Below, one piece after another: positions 11,305 to 22,341 of a DNA stretch of 64,000 nt (within the stretch, counting starts at the first letter, position 1; the number at the start of each line of letters is the position of its first letter). The position numbers and the translations under genes are program-made. Origin of the DNA: Hetaerina americana (Eukaryota; Arthropoda; Insecta; Odonata; Calopterygidae); NCBI GenBank assembly GCA_022747635.1, contig JAKTNV010000027.1:1714001-1778000 (forward strand), in the 5' to 3' direction. The notes beneath the pieces are model-generated. The model was not told the origin of the DNA, ran no database searches, and was given only the letters and a program-made list of their open reading frames with translations.

Positions 11305-11690
11305 ATTACTTTTGCTTCTTCTATGGCGAGTGATCCTGCTGCCCAAATTACAAGCCTCTTCCACTCCCTCCAGTATGATTTTTCTCGTCTTATTTCAAAA
11401 TTACTTATCTTCCTCACTTTGACTTCTGGTAACTGCTTTATTTTTTTGCTTGTTTATGCGTTTTAATTCCCTTTTTCATGCCTACTAGAGTCTATGGTAA
11501 GTATTTCTTAGCTGTATGCATGGCCTCCGTGAGTTGTGCTTATCCATTGACCAAACAGAAAATCTTAAGACTTCTCCCGCCTTTTTCTTGCCCCTGGTAG
11601 CTGTATTTTCAACGTATTTATTAAATATAAATGACGGATATTTTAAGTCGAATAACCAATCCGGTCTTACTTCTTTATTCTTCAGCAGGA
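11305..11690. repeat. Diverged duplicate block, unit 1
   Basis: This block is repeated at 12915-13275 in the same orientation at high similarity. Shared landmarks include CTTCTTCTATGGCGAGTGAT, AAGCCTCTTCCACTCCCTCC and GTAAGTATTTCTTAGCTGTA. On the minus strand the outer end reads ACNLGSRITRHRRSK, which is reminiscent of the YLGSRIT-type block after the RT domain of some LINEs, so it may derive from another retrotransposon. That identification is weak. The two units lack recognisable terminal repeats. Confidence 0.7.
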
Positions 11691-12456
11691 GGAAACGGGA
11701 GTCAAAGCGTGTCCCCGGAACTGCAATCGCTCGGAGCATCGCTCCCCCGCGGTCAAAGTCTGATCCCAGCGGCAACCCTTCGTCCCTACAATTCCTACTT
11801 TCCCCACCCCTTCCACTCGCTTGCACTTGACCCAACGGTATTGACGCGCCTGCCGCAGTGGAGACCAGTTTGCTACAATTTTCCGCGGAAATCTGTAGCA
11901 GGCCAACTTGACTCCTTTTATTACTCTTCCCACCGCTGATTCCCTTATTATTTCACGTTTCCCACCCCTCTCTGTTCCCAGGGTACCCCGTCAACGTCCC
12001 TCCCGCTATCAGTCCAACCAGTTCTCTTCATCCCTCCCCCTTCGAAGCACCGCCCCTGTAGAAGAACCTGCGGAGCGGCTAGCTGCCTCCCAACAGCAGA
12101 AGCTCCGTCGGCCGCGGCGTCATCGGGTGAAATTGCACCTGGCAAATTCACTCAGCTCAAATGACCACAATTGGCGTAAGTCTCGTCTATACAAAAGTCT
12201 GTCGAAGCTTATTGGAAGACTGGAGAATTAATGAAATGAGCCTTCTGTCACCTATTGAGAAGTGTTGATCCGAAGCGCGTTCTTTGATTGTTCGAGGGAG
12301 TCTTCTTTATTTTCCCTCAATTCTTAAATGTTAAATTTTATTTTAATCTGAGACAAGGATGCCGGAATATAAATGGCAATGTTGATTTACGAGCACATCC
12401 GAATAAATTACACAGTTTCAGGAGTAACACGGTGGAAATCCTTCATGATGAAAGAA
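11691..12456. other. Moderately GC-rich intergenic DNA
   Basis: From about 11690 to 12130 the composition rises in GC and several frames are open at once, as expected by chance in GC-rich DNA. No domain or splice pattern was recognised. Confidence 0.35.
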
Positions 12457-12588
12457 GACACTTTGGTTTTCCACATAGAATTTTTTTTACGACCTAGGTT
12501 TCGTTACAGCGTAAACCTGAAGATGTTACGCTGTAACGAAACCTAGGTCGTAATGAAAAAAAATCCCGTGTGGAAAGGCAAAGTGTCC
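12457..12588. mobile_element. Fold-back element, possibly Penelope-like 3' ends
   Basis: A perfect 28-bp inverted repeat (12487-12514 and 12526-12553, containing CGACCTAGGTTTCGTTACAG) has an 11-bp loop ACCTGAAGATG. Imperfect pairing continues outward through A/T runs to GACACTTTG at 12457 and its complement ending near 12588. The combination CCTGAAGATG...CGAAACCTAGGTCGT resembles 3' ends I associate with Penelope-like elements in arthropods. That is from memory and needs a search. No coding is present. Confidence 0.7.
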
Positions 12589-12914
12589 AAATATTTCTAC
12601 TAATATAATGGTGTTCATACCAAGTTCATAATTACAATAAAAATAAATACTAGTTTGTAATTACGAAGTACCATGAGGGATGGGGTAGGTGCTTGATAAT
12701 GATTCCAAGTGACATTTAAACTTTTCTCTTCACATACTCGACGAATTCACGACCCCTAGTCGTCATTAGTGACGTTACACATACGTTAGTTAATTAATAT
12801 ACATGAGTAGGTTTTAGGAGTCTTCCTTCATACATGTGCCATTTTACAGTCTCTGACGGCTGTTTATTTTTGTATGGAGCGTTCTTCGTATTTCCCATTC
12901 CGCTTAATTAATTG

Positions 12915-13275
12915 CCCTTGCTTCTTCTATGGCGAGTGATCCTGCTGCCCAAATAGCAAGCCTCTTCCACTCCCTCCAGTATTATTTTTCTCGTCTTATT
13001 TCAAAATTACTTCCTCACTTTGACTTCTAGCGACCGCTTTCGTTTGCTTGCTTGTTTATACGTTTTAACCATCTTTTTACTGCATAATTAATCTATAGTA
13101 AGTATTTCTTAGCTGTATGTATGGCCTCCGTAAATTGTGCTTATCTTTTGACCAAACAGAGAATCTTATGACTTCTTTCATCTTTTTCTTGACCGTGGTA
13201 GCTGTCTTTTCAACGAATTTATTAAATATAAATGGCGGATATCATAAGTCAAACAACCAATCCGCTCATACTTCT
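12915..13275. repeat. Diverged duplicate block, unit 2
   Basis: Second copy of the block at 11305-11690, about 1.6 kb away in direct orientation. Small indels and scattered substitutions separate the units (for example the TTACTTATCTTCCTCACTTT stretch in unit 1 is TTACTTCCTCACTTT here). The reading frames are broken in both. Confidence 0.7.
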
Positions 13276-13429
13276 TCATTCTTTTTTCACCTTCACCCTC
13301 AATACTTTCAAGGGATCTAAACGCTATCATTTGATCTATATAATAGTTGGTATCATTCTTCCAGCTGGTATTAAACTTTTGTTTATCTTTAAAATAACAA
13401 GTATTATTTTCTAATCCAGAATATCATAA

Positions 13430-13706
13430 AACTATAAACACAGTAATCAACCCGAAGGTCGGTTTAGTAGGTGATGGTAGAGATCACCCAGTACTAAGCC
13501 CTCTACGGCGTGTGAAAATTCACACATCAGGGTAGGGGGGCCAGTTCCTTTCCCTGTGCCAGTTATGGTTTCCCAGGAAGACCTGGTACCCGAAAAATCA
13601 CTTTAGCTTGGGTGGAGCTGCAGGTGCCCAGAGTGCCTTGCCCGGGAATTGAACCCGGGACCCGGTCAGCAGTCCAACGCTCTACCCACTGGACTACCGC
13701 GACCCA
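13430..13706 (-). repeat. SINE-B, intact with 14-bp target duplication
   Basis: Flanked by a perfect 14-bp direct repeat CCAGAATATCATAA at 13416-13429 and 13707-13720. Reading the minus strand from 13706, the tRNA-like head has GTAGTCCAGTGGGTAGAGCG (A-box region) and GGGTTCAATTCCCGGG (B box, T-arm stem). The body runs through TGCAGCTCCACCCAAGCTAA and ends near AACCGACCTTCGGGTTGA. The intact flanks mark a fairly young insertion. Transcription by RNA polymerase III from the internal promoter is expected for such elements. Confidence 0.92.
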
Positions 13707-13954
13707 CCAGAATATCATAAGTGTCACCATTATTCCTCCGTCCTCCGCGACTGAGTTCAAGGCTGGTTTATCCTGCTATCTCCCCTTCTCTTTACTATTT
13801 GGAAGAACATGAATACATATGAGGGAAAATATTCTCTCACCTTCTTCTTTTGCCCCTCCACATGTTTTCAAATTGAAATTGATACTCATTTAACTATTCT
13901 TCAATTTCCTCTCTAATATTGACCACGCTGTTTTCTTATTATTCTTTGATACAA

Positions 13955-14262
13955 GTGGAGATCGAGATGGTGCAGTGGCTAATGTACAGGCTTCCCACCG
14001 AGGGAACCCGGGTTCAAATCCTGGAGACAACAAATATTGGTCATTGGTATCCCGATCTCTACTTGAGGTGCTTTGTAGAGAGGGCACTTTGAGTGAGTGC
14101 GACGTCCGTCGGATGGGACGTTAAACTGCGGACCTCTTGGCGCTTTTCGAAAAGATTAGGCTAATGCCGACGCCGGGTATTTCTCCGCCCTTCCTTTCCT
14201 ATCCATCCTTAATGGCGCAAATGACCTCCGCTGTCGGTCATCTCCCCTAAATACTACTAGTA
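13955..14262 (+). repeat. SINE-A, full length
   Basis: The best SINE-A reference on the plus strand. The head has GATGGTGCAGTGGCTAATG (A box) and CGGGTTCAAATCCTGG (B box). The body includes CAAATATTGGTCATTGGTAT, GATGGGACGTTAAACTGCGG, CTTGGCGCTTTTCG, TAATGCCGACGCCGGG and ATGGCGCAAATGACC, with a TACTACTAGTAC tail. No clear target duplication was found. Confidence 0.88.
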
Positions 14263-14949
14263 CTCGATGCATGTGTCTTAAGGCCCACTGTTGTAGTCTT
14301 CATGTTTGCTTCACTTTTAAGAATTGGCTTTGGGAATTTTTACTTTTTTCTTCGAATAAATCTGATTCTTGACTTGTAAACTTATACATATATAACAAAA
14401 ATTAGCTCGTCGAGTCGCATCAGGCATATGTTTTAATTTTGATTATTAAATCCAAGATATATATCGTCCCTCCCAGCTGCCGAGCTTGTTCTACGTATCA
14501 TCACTCCACTGCGACGTCCAATTTGGTCCTGAGAATGCTGTTGCCCCACTCATTATTTAGGTTTATCTTTTTCGGACTGTCTGGCGAGCATTTTATTTCC
14601 TATAAATGTGTTCTAGGTACGTATTCCGTCTCCTCACTTTACCTTCACCTTCAATAAACATTTCCTCGTTGTCATTCCAATGGCACTAACGTTTACCTTG
14701 CGCCCAGTGAAATAGTGCCTTGCTATCACAAACGCTTCTTTCACTTTTTCCCATGAAATATTTCGTTCATTTTACTCTGGCGCTCCCAGTTTTCGGCTCA
14801 ATTAATTTAATATTCTGCAAAATTGTCCTTAAGTTATTGAAATTTTGCGTCTTTCTTTTCCTTTTCACAGTTTTAACTCCGCCAAGAGTTTTTTTTCACG
14901 GCTTCGAATATTCCCTACCTCATGTCTTGTTTAGTTCTTCGATCTATCA
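14263..14949. other. AT-rich intergenic DNA
   Basis: Nothing recognisable between SINE-A and the M2 copy. Confidence 0.4.
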
Positions 14950-15513
14950 TACAAGATTTTTATAAAAGGTATCGGTGACGATTCTTTCCTGGTATATGTG
15001 CGTGAAGTGCTGAAATCAGACCTTCGATTAAGTGTGAGCATGATTGTACATCGTGTATTGGCATCAATATGATGACATTGCACGCACCATTATGACTGAA
15101 AATGTGGGGATGCGAAAGATATAGGTCAAACTCGTTCCGAGGGTCTTGATGGACGACTAAGAGCAAAGTCAAGTGTCTGCTTCGAAATACCTTCTGCAGC
15201 GACATCGCGACGATTCCCCAAAACCCTAACAGTCCCGAATTGGCAACAGTGAATAATATTTCCTATTCCTATAAAAGTGAAACCCTCCCTCTAAAGACAC
15301 CATCATTGGGCCTTGAGAGCCGTTAAAGAAGCTTACATGTGTACCCTTAAGGATCTTCCGCCCACCAGGGAACCTTAGAGACGTGGAAAAGCCGCTTCTG
15401 ACAAAAGTGTTTCGACACTCAAGGAATATTATTTGAAAAATTTTGAGGCAATGTAGCAATGTCTTGAATAAATCTATTTTTTCGAAGCTTTTCCAGATAC
15501 GTTGTGAACAAAC
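14950..15513 (+). mobile_element. M2 mariner deletion derivative, copy c
   Basis: Begins TACAAGATTTTTATAAAAGG followed by TATCGGTGAC and ends near TTCCAGATACGTTGTGAAC. It contains the family landmarks GCGACATCGCGACGATTCC (deletion join), CACCATCATTGG and GAGCCGTTAAAGAAGCTTAC. Frameshifts are scattered and it has no coding capacity. Confidence 0.88.
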
Positions 15514-16233
15514 AATTTAAGAGCACAGACATTGATAACGTGGAAACTCTGGGCAGTGCATTGTAATTTACTATGAAAGTAATGCATCAGTTTACGTATA
15601 CCATGACAAGTATCTATTTGCATCTTGCGATAAGGTAAAAAGAGGAAAAACATGACTGATTATGAGAAACTATGGATTAAATAAGCACATGAACTATCAA
15701 CGATACTTGTGAACATGGAGGGACGAGTGTAAGTTTGAATGTGAACCGACTTGGAATGAAGCGTGGGGTGAGACAGGGGTGCGAAACACCACCTGGGCTG
15801 TCCCACTCCATGACCTCGATCGCAGTGACGTCGAGACGCAGCACCAGGAGACACCGCTCCGGCCTTGGCCCTGTTAGATGTCCATCTAGGACGGTTCATA
15901 TTCCGACACCTTACGATATGAATCTCCCTGGAAACGATCCATTAGCGGGGACGAAAGTCACGTGGTTAAAACCAGACTTATTTTCCCACGACACCTAACT
16001 GATAGGTGTGTGCGTGACCCTCCTATGAGAAGAACCTACCGTTATCATGCCCCATTCCACTCCTTTAAAAGCATTTTGGCCCCTTTAGAAGCATTGCCAC
16101 ATGAGCAGTTTCTTTAATAATCACTTTGATGTTTTTATTTTTAATCATAACCAGTTTTCTGCTCGAAGAAATTGTTAAAAATATTTTATTTTTCCCTAAG
16201 AGATAGGCAGCGATATGTGTAAACCATGGGCCG
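15514..16233. other. Intergenic, nothing recognised
   Basis: A short moderately GC-rich patch (about 15740-15900) has open frames on both strands but no domain. A GTAAGT occurs near 15730, but without an exon upstream it carries no weight. Confidence 0.35.
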
Positions 16234-17530
16234 ATAAGTTTGATATCCCACACAGCTCAAGTTATTCCCAGGATCATCAACAAAAGGATAGAGAGTAGGA
16301 CAAGTGATTACTTAGGAGATGATCAGTTTAGGTTTAGGAAGGAGAGTGGTACGCATGATGCCATTGCAGTAATGAGATCTCTAATCGGGAATATAGAATA
16401 CAATCAGGACGTATTTGCCTGTTTCGTAGATTTCGAAAAAGGCGTTTGATTGAGTGAATTGAGAAAAATAATGAGTATATTGCACAAAATAGGAATAGAT
16501 TGGAGGGATAGGTGGCTAATCCGCAACCTTTACATGTCTCAGACTGCTAAGGTGCGAGTGGGAAACGGGGAGTCCGAATGGGCAGTGTTAGGAAGAGGTG
16601 TAAGGTAGGATTGCCCATTATCACCTTTGTTGTTCAACGTATATGTGGCGGCAATGATTAAAGAGGCATGGGAAGAACTGGAGGTAGAATTGTAAGTCGG
16701 AGGGGGCTTCGTAAAATCAGTTAGGTTTGCTGATGACCAATCTCTAGTTTGTCAGTCAGCCGAGTGCTTGTAAGCATTGCTGAGTGAATTGGAAATTCAA
16801 AGCGATAGATATGGTCTCATCAATATTAATAAAATAAAGATTATGCAATTTTCCAGAAAGAAAAAGGCTAAGCTAAACATTAAAATAGGAGGGCAAAAAA
16901 TAGACCAGGTGGACCACTTTAAGTATTTCGGAAGTGCTTTGGACCAAAATGGCCGAAGAGGTAGGGACGTAAGAAGGAGAATTGCACTAGGGAAAGAGGC
17001 TTTCACAAGGAGGAGGGAGTTGATTGAAGGGTCGTTGAGTAAGGATATTAAGAAAAGACTTGTTAAAACTTTGATATGGAGAGTGGTTATGTTCGGCGCG
17101 GAAATATGGTCACTAAATCAGGGTGATAGGGGTACGTGTAGATTGGAGGCTTTTGAAATGCAGGTGTGGAAAAGGTGAAGTGGACATACAGGGAAAGAAG
17201 TGAAGAAGTGTTAGGTGTAGTGAGCGAGGAGAGGAGTTTCTTGGGAGAAATCCTAAGGAGGCAGGAAAAATAGATGCAGAGCATTTTCATCGGCAGTGGG
17301 ATGTTGAAGACTGTGATAGATGGGAGAATATTAGAAAAACGTGGAAAGGGCAGGCATAGGGAAAGGGATGTTGGACTGAACGAAAGGAGAAAGAAAGTAC
17401 ACAGAGAAGAAGAGCTTGTTGTTGAGTCGAATTTTGGGCTGTGTGCTTGTTTGGGAGATACAACATATTTATTTTACTAGTTGTGTAAATTCAATGCCTA
17501 CCTCTACCGGTAGATTACTTAAAAAAATAT
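16234..17530 (+). mobile_element. RTE-like LINE copy C, 5'-truncated
   Basis: The most complete RT-plus-3'-end copy. It starts abruptly in the RT fingers (SHTAQVIPRIINKRIESRTS) and runs through palm, thumb, the C-terminal linker and the 3' end (CTACCGGTAGATTACTTAAA near 17510). It lies antisense to the VWC exon and ends about 36 bp from that exon's 5' splice site, so it sits within the first bases of the following intron. Confidence 0.9.
16240..17178 (+). pseudogene. LINE reverse transcriptase, several frameshifts and stops
   Basis: In order: fingers block DYLGDDQFRFRKESGTHDAI, motif A FVDFEKG (about 16420-16445, with a frameshift right after it), IGIDWRDRWLIRNLYMSQTA, motif B with a stop in GRGVR-stop-DCPLSPLLFN, motif C FADDQSLV (about 16726-16749) and KRLVKTLIWRVVMFGAEIWS. 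In-frame stops and a shift break it into at least four pieces, so it is inactive. The order and spacing agree with copies A and B. Confidence 0.9.
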
Positions 17531-17565
17531 TTAATTTTTTCTCCGTGGGAGATGCTCTCACTCAC

Positions 17566-17754
17566 CGCAAACGATGGAAGGGCAACAGGCGTGTCCGGTC
17601 TTCCTCACGGCCGTGCATCCTGAGATCTTGGGCAGTGGGGGGCACGCCTTGAGGTGGCAGACGAGGGCACCGCGTGAGCAGGTGCAGTTGAGGCACTGCT
17701 CCTCGGTCGCCACGGCCTCGCCTTCGGCATACTCCGAGCCGCCATAGACGCAAC
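17566..17754 (-). CDS. VWC-domain exon of an unidentified secreted or matrix protein
   Basis: A single 189-bp internal exon reading from 17754 to 17566. The 3' splice site is CTTCTTCCATTGCCCGCAG directly before it and the 5' splice site is GTGAGT from 17565. Both ends split a glycine codon after its first base, giving a symmetric 1-1 exon, common for extracellular modules. The 62 full codons hold ten cysteines spaced C-x18-CxxCxC-x6-C-x4-C-x8-C-x9-CC-x4-C, the von Willebrand factor C pattern (QCLNCTC and ACCPSIVC are visible). Such domains occur in secreted BMP-binding proteins (chordin or kielin type) and other matrix proteins; I cannot tell which gene this is. Codon use is GC-rich, unlike the AT-rich surroundings, which supports real coding. 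Flanking exons were not found. Confidence 0.88.
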
Positions 17755-17952
17755 CTGCGGGCAATGGAAGAAGGGACGACGGGTGAGAAGAGATTCGCAC
17801 TCATTCTGGGTAGGGAAACCAGAGCAGTCGGTCTTATGAGATTACTGGGGAAGAGACGCGGCGAAGTTCATTTGTCTCTCTCTTTGACTAATGCCTTTGC
17901 CTTTTGTAAAAAAGAGGGGGAGCCCTCTTGAAAGTTCAAGCGATATATACAT

Positions 17953-18693
17953 GGGCGGCCCAGAAAGTAATTTACGCTCTGAAATGAAATATGAACTTAG
18001 TCACGAGACAGAGTAAAATCATATCCATTTCAAAGGCACGTTTTTAAACTATCTTTCAACATAGTCACCATTCAAATTGAGGGATTTGTCATAAAGATAC
18101 AAAAGCTTTTTAATTCTGTCTCTGATGAAATCTGCCACCACCCTATTTTAATTATTTGTTTATACCAACATGAAATTCTGCATGGCTGTCAAAGAAGCGC
18201 TTTGTTGCAAGCCACGTCTAGCGAGAGATCAACAATCGTATTGGCGTTGTTCACGAATTATTTCTTTGATTTTATAACCGTCAGTTCATCTGTCACAAGG
18301 CTATGCCGACCACTGCGGTGGACCTCGTCGTGAACATTGGCACTGTGGCCATTTGTAAACTGAATGCACCACTGCCTCACTCCGCCTTCACTCATTATTC
18401 CAACTCCGTACACAATTCACAGAGTTTTCTATGAATTGCAATTGGCTTGTGTTAGTTTTTTTGCCAGTGAAAATCTAATCACAGATCGCACTTCACGCCT
18501 CGCGGGATTATCTGTCGCAGAACACATTTTAACAGTTCTCTATGTGAGTAATGTAGAAGAACCACAGTCTATGCACAATACCACAGCAGAATGCGTAGTA
18601 CTGAGTGTAGGGACGTTTAGACATAAATGTGGTTGCTCTCGCCCTACCCACTGCCACGCCAGGCCGAAACCTAAGTCACACTCTGGACAGACT
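17953..18693 (-). mobile_element. M3 mariner, internally deleted
   Basis: The ends GGGCGGCCCAGAAAGTAATT (17953) and CTCTGGACAGACT (to 18693) form imperfect terminal inverted repeats. From the right end the minus strand encodes REVRSVIRF, IMSEGGVRQWCIQFTNGHS and NVHDEVHRSGRHSLVTDEL, the N-terminal part of a mariner transposase. Near the left end it reads residues like KSLNLNGDYVER, the typical C-terminal end. The DDE centre is deleted. It lies about 200 bp from the VWC exon, on the intron side upstream of the exon. Confidence 0.87.
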
Positions 18694-19889
18694 TGTTGCA
18701 ATAATTTCCAAAAGTTAAGTGCAGGCATAAAAGCTGAGAGTATTACCCTAATGCCATGATTGGTCAAAAGACTCTATCTGTCTGATATAGTAATTCGCTT
18801 ATTTACATTTATTATCTCTATTTAATATCCGTAAAATGTTTTTTTCATAGTCAGAAATAAATAATTCAGTATAATTTTTCTGATGACTGAGCGAGTCAAA
18901 GCATCATCGAGAAAATCGAACATTTTCAATGAGATGTATGACCGTGTACTCTGAAGTTATTCTGTGTAATTTCACTATCAGAATAATGAAATAGAGACAG
19001 TGCAGCTATATCTTGCATATCTTAAAAATGACTGTGCATATATAAAATATGGGTTAAAAAAAGCATTGTTTGGACTATTATATGCATAATTCCCACTCAT
19101 CATTGACATTTTAATAAAAAGGCAGATTTTTACAACAAATTAGAACTACGTTCTTATAATAATGTCTTTATATAGGAATAGTTCATGTCTTAGTACTGTC
19201 TTAATTATAGGGTTAGTTCATTTTTGAATAATAATTGCTAGTCTTGAGGTGTACATGATATTTTGAATCATCATTTTTTAATGGAATTGTATTTTCTCAG
19301 TTCTTCCCTTAGAGTACCAATTAAAAATATCACACGCAGATGATTTGCGTCTAAAATATGTAACAGATTCTAATTTCCATGCCCTTAAATATCTGAAATT
19401 ACAGTTTTTAAAACAAAATATTCTTTTTGAACACATTTATTTCGCCTATAACCTGCATATATGAATGCCACCTATTAGTTGCAAAGGATTGCACTAATTG
19501 CTAGTAAATGGTCCTCTACCATCCCTGCTTGTTATATACTAATTATTCACTCCACCATGAATGGATATGAACAGCACTTTGGATGTTCAAATACCTCCTG
19601 CAACAGACGCCCACTCCTCGGTGTTGGTCTCAATTTTTAATCTTTTCGCAACCCCAGAATAGGCAAGGGTTTGTCAAGTCAAATTTAACACGGGCACCCT
19701 TTTATTTCGTCCCGACCCTATTTCGCCTTTCTCCTTCCTCTCAATGGTCGAAGGAGTCTGACAAGGGCGAGCCTTCGCGTCGTTACTCCTTCTCTGGCTC
19801 TTAATTTCGATCTTTTGCCCAATGTCCGTATTGATGAGAAGCGATGAAGTGTGAGCTATTGGCTCTCACGTGATTAAGGTATGTACACA
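18694..19889. other. AT-rich intergenic or intronic DNA
   Basis: No repeat family or coding signal recognised. The stretch is strongly A/T-rich. Confidence 0.4.
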
Positions 19890-20220
19890 ATAGTTCGGGG
19901 CTCGTCCTCCACACTGATGAGCTATATTTGAAGAGCTTGTGCCACTGTAAAAACCGCAGTGTGTGACCTACCTTCAAACTTCCTTACAAACTTGGTGAAT
20001 CATGTCAAACGTCTTCGCACCCGATTTCTCCAGCTCAACAAAATATTTTATGGCATACCGCTGCTCAATCGTTCCCTGCATTTGGCGCTTGAACCGAGTC
20101 ACACGACAGGGGTCCTCTGTAACACATTATCTAGTCTGAACGAACGCTAGCAGGTAGCGCGCTGCGACGTGGTCACTTCGAGAAAAAATTGTTCCCGATA
20201 ATTTTTATACAAAACTTATA
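19890..20220 (-). mobile_element. M2 mariner 5' half, copy k
   Basis: The right end CCCGATAATTTTTATACAAA is the M2 5' terminus. On the minus strand residues resembling EQRYAIKYFVELEKSG, DMIHQVC and SSVWRTSPEL align with the N-terminal part kept only in copy b (9408-10277). The left part of the element is missing, so this derives from a longer M2 relative rather than the 560-bp form. Confidence 0.78.
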
Positions 20221-20846
20221 TTCCTCGAACGACAATTGGCTACCAACGGTACAATGAGTATCTTTGATGTTTAAGGGAACCCATTTCCTGGTGCATACCC
20301 ATCTGGGGCCTTGTCAATGTTGCACTCGTAGTGTAAGAACTGCTATGGTGACTGATTTCGTGCCATAGAAGGGTAGTTTTAGAGCGAGTGGGTGAAATTT
20401 TCTTTACCCTCCCCCCTCCCACCCATCCCTCTCCGCGGCCGGAGTTCGAAACCGCTTCTTCCACGGATATCATCCGCCGCGACAAATGGAGAGGCGCGTC
20501 GTGACTTAATAGTTTACTCCCCACTCACCCTCTGGTCGGAGGGGGATGGGATGGCGAGAGGGGAGGCGCATCTGCAGATCGGTCACTCCGGACACTCGAT
20601 CAAGTTTTCCAGCCTCCATGGACGCAAGTTTTTCCGGGTTGTCAAGCTAAAATTTCGTGTTGCAGTTGAAAGCGAGTGGGGACGAAAGAGAAATTACGAG
20701 ATACAAATAAATACAATATAGATAGAGATTCAAATGCGACCTGGAAGATTTGAGTTGGAAAGAGAGTTAAATGCGCGTATAGACGAGCCAAGTTTTTCAA
20801 TGAGTACCTTAACATGTTTTCGACATATTTCATTACTGCAGGAGCA
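20221..20846. other. Intergenic, small GC-rich patch
   Basis: GC-rich between about 20400 and 20600 (CCCTCCCCCCTCCCACCC). No domain or splice structure recognised. Confidence 0.35.
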
Positions 20847-21316
20847 CGAGGGCTGTCAAGAAAGTGACTTATATTTCGGCCTAGCGTGACAGTGGGTATG
20901 GCTAGAGCCATCATCTTGGTGTCTAAGCGTCCATACACTTAGTACGCATCCTGCTGTAGTAGTGTGTGCAGACTGTGGTTGTTTTACTTTGCTCACATTG
21001 CGAACTGTTAAAATGTAATGCGCTGCCATAGAAAATATCTTCTAGTTGTGAGGTGCAACCTGGGCTTAGGTTTTTACAGGCAAAACAACCCGAGAAAATT
21101 GAAATTCATTGGCAACTTAACGGATTTTCTAATTTTATTGTTCATTTTGACTCGGTATTGTAAACAAACTACAAATAGCGTGGCCTTCCAACTACTGCAG
21201 CTCGAGGCGTACTGCCCTGGTGTGTGTGTGTGTGTGTGTTATGCAGCAAACTCGTTCGTCTCTCCCTCCACTGCTTCGCTCGCTACACCCAAACGTAAAT
21301 TACTTTCTGGATAGTG
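20847..21316. mobile_element. Chimeric head-to-head mariner (M3 5' end + inverted M4 5' end), short copy
   Basis: The left 260 bp (from GAGGGCTGTCAAGAAAGTGA) matches the M3 5' region, through residues like SCEVQPGLRFLQAKQ. The right part, from about 21115 (ACGGATTTTCTAATTTTATT), is the inverted 5' region of M4 (compare 50847-51100 on the opposite strand) and ends TTACTTTCTGGATAG. The same arrangement occurs in the longer copy at 48631-49406. A (TG)n tract lies in the right half. Confidence 0.8.
21220..21240. repeat. (TG)n microsatellite in the mariner right half
   Basis: TG dinucleotides occupy the same place, just after CTCGAGGCGTACTGCC, where the M4-type copies at 49300-49335 and 50920-50955 also carry TG/CA tracts. 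Confidence 0.85.
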
Positions 21317-22341
21317 TCGCATATAGGGGGGAACAAAAATGTTTCCTACTAAAGTTACAATTGCTGGCTCCCTTTTCTTTAATATATAAAATTCTGGAAT
21401 TGTAATTTAATTAGTTCTTCGAGCACACTGAGAGAAATCATGGCTTGTCTGGAAGAAGATGGAAGATAAAACATCGTGGCAATGAGCAAGCAAGACCACA
21501 TTTAAGTTAGTTTAGTTAAGAAGGAGGTTAAATTGGACACATCGAATAGAGCTGTCTTCACAGAAAGGGTAAGATTCACGGGCTGAAGTCTACCAATGCC
21601 AAATGGGCGTACTATTTACAATTAGTGAGATACATTTTGTGGCACGATGTGGCCTAGCCGTGTTATTATTTCTTTTATATTTTTTCTTTTTCTTTCCGGA
21701 GATTGGCAGGACTTAACTCCTCACTCTCATCCTACCTTTCTGTCATACCTTTCATTTCCCAGTGTCTACAGTATCCTACACTACTACTGATAGTGGTGCC
21801 GCAAAAGTTCCCTTCCCTAATCTCTCTTCCATTTGCCTGTCCTTCCATTTTCTATCTCAGTAATTCTCTTGCTTCAATGGTTATCCCAAATGTTATACTC
21901 GTCTTCGAAATGTAGACTCCCATAAAAAAACGCTCATTTTTCGCCAAAACTTTTGTTTGAATACGTTCCTCGACCACTGAATATTTACCGTTCTCCTGTA
22001 CCTCCATAGTCCAGAATAATTCGCCCTTTCCACTCTAATGGCTCAATTGTACAGCGATCCTAAGTATCAAACCAAGGGAGTATTTTCCTGGTTGAAAACT
22101 ATCACTAAGGGACTCAGATTTTAATTCCTGTTCACACAAAACGTGTGCTCCTTGCGGCGAGGGCAATCGATGGGGTACAACATTACCGGAGGACTACGTA
22201 ACAAAGGCCGAGAATCCTAAAATATGAAGATTCAGTGGAATAACTAAATACGATTCATTAACTTCTTCTAGGATCTCTGCCGATTAAAAATATGATTTTT
22301 AATGATTGAGGCAAGCCTAAGATGGCATTAAATTACGGGAA
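21317..22341. other. Intergenic, nothing recognised
   Basis: Mixed AT-rich DNA without a recognisable element. Confidence 0.4.

Noticed and set aside
15715..15740. GTAAGT donor-like site on the plus strand
   Set aside because: No plausible coding or acceptor upstream.
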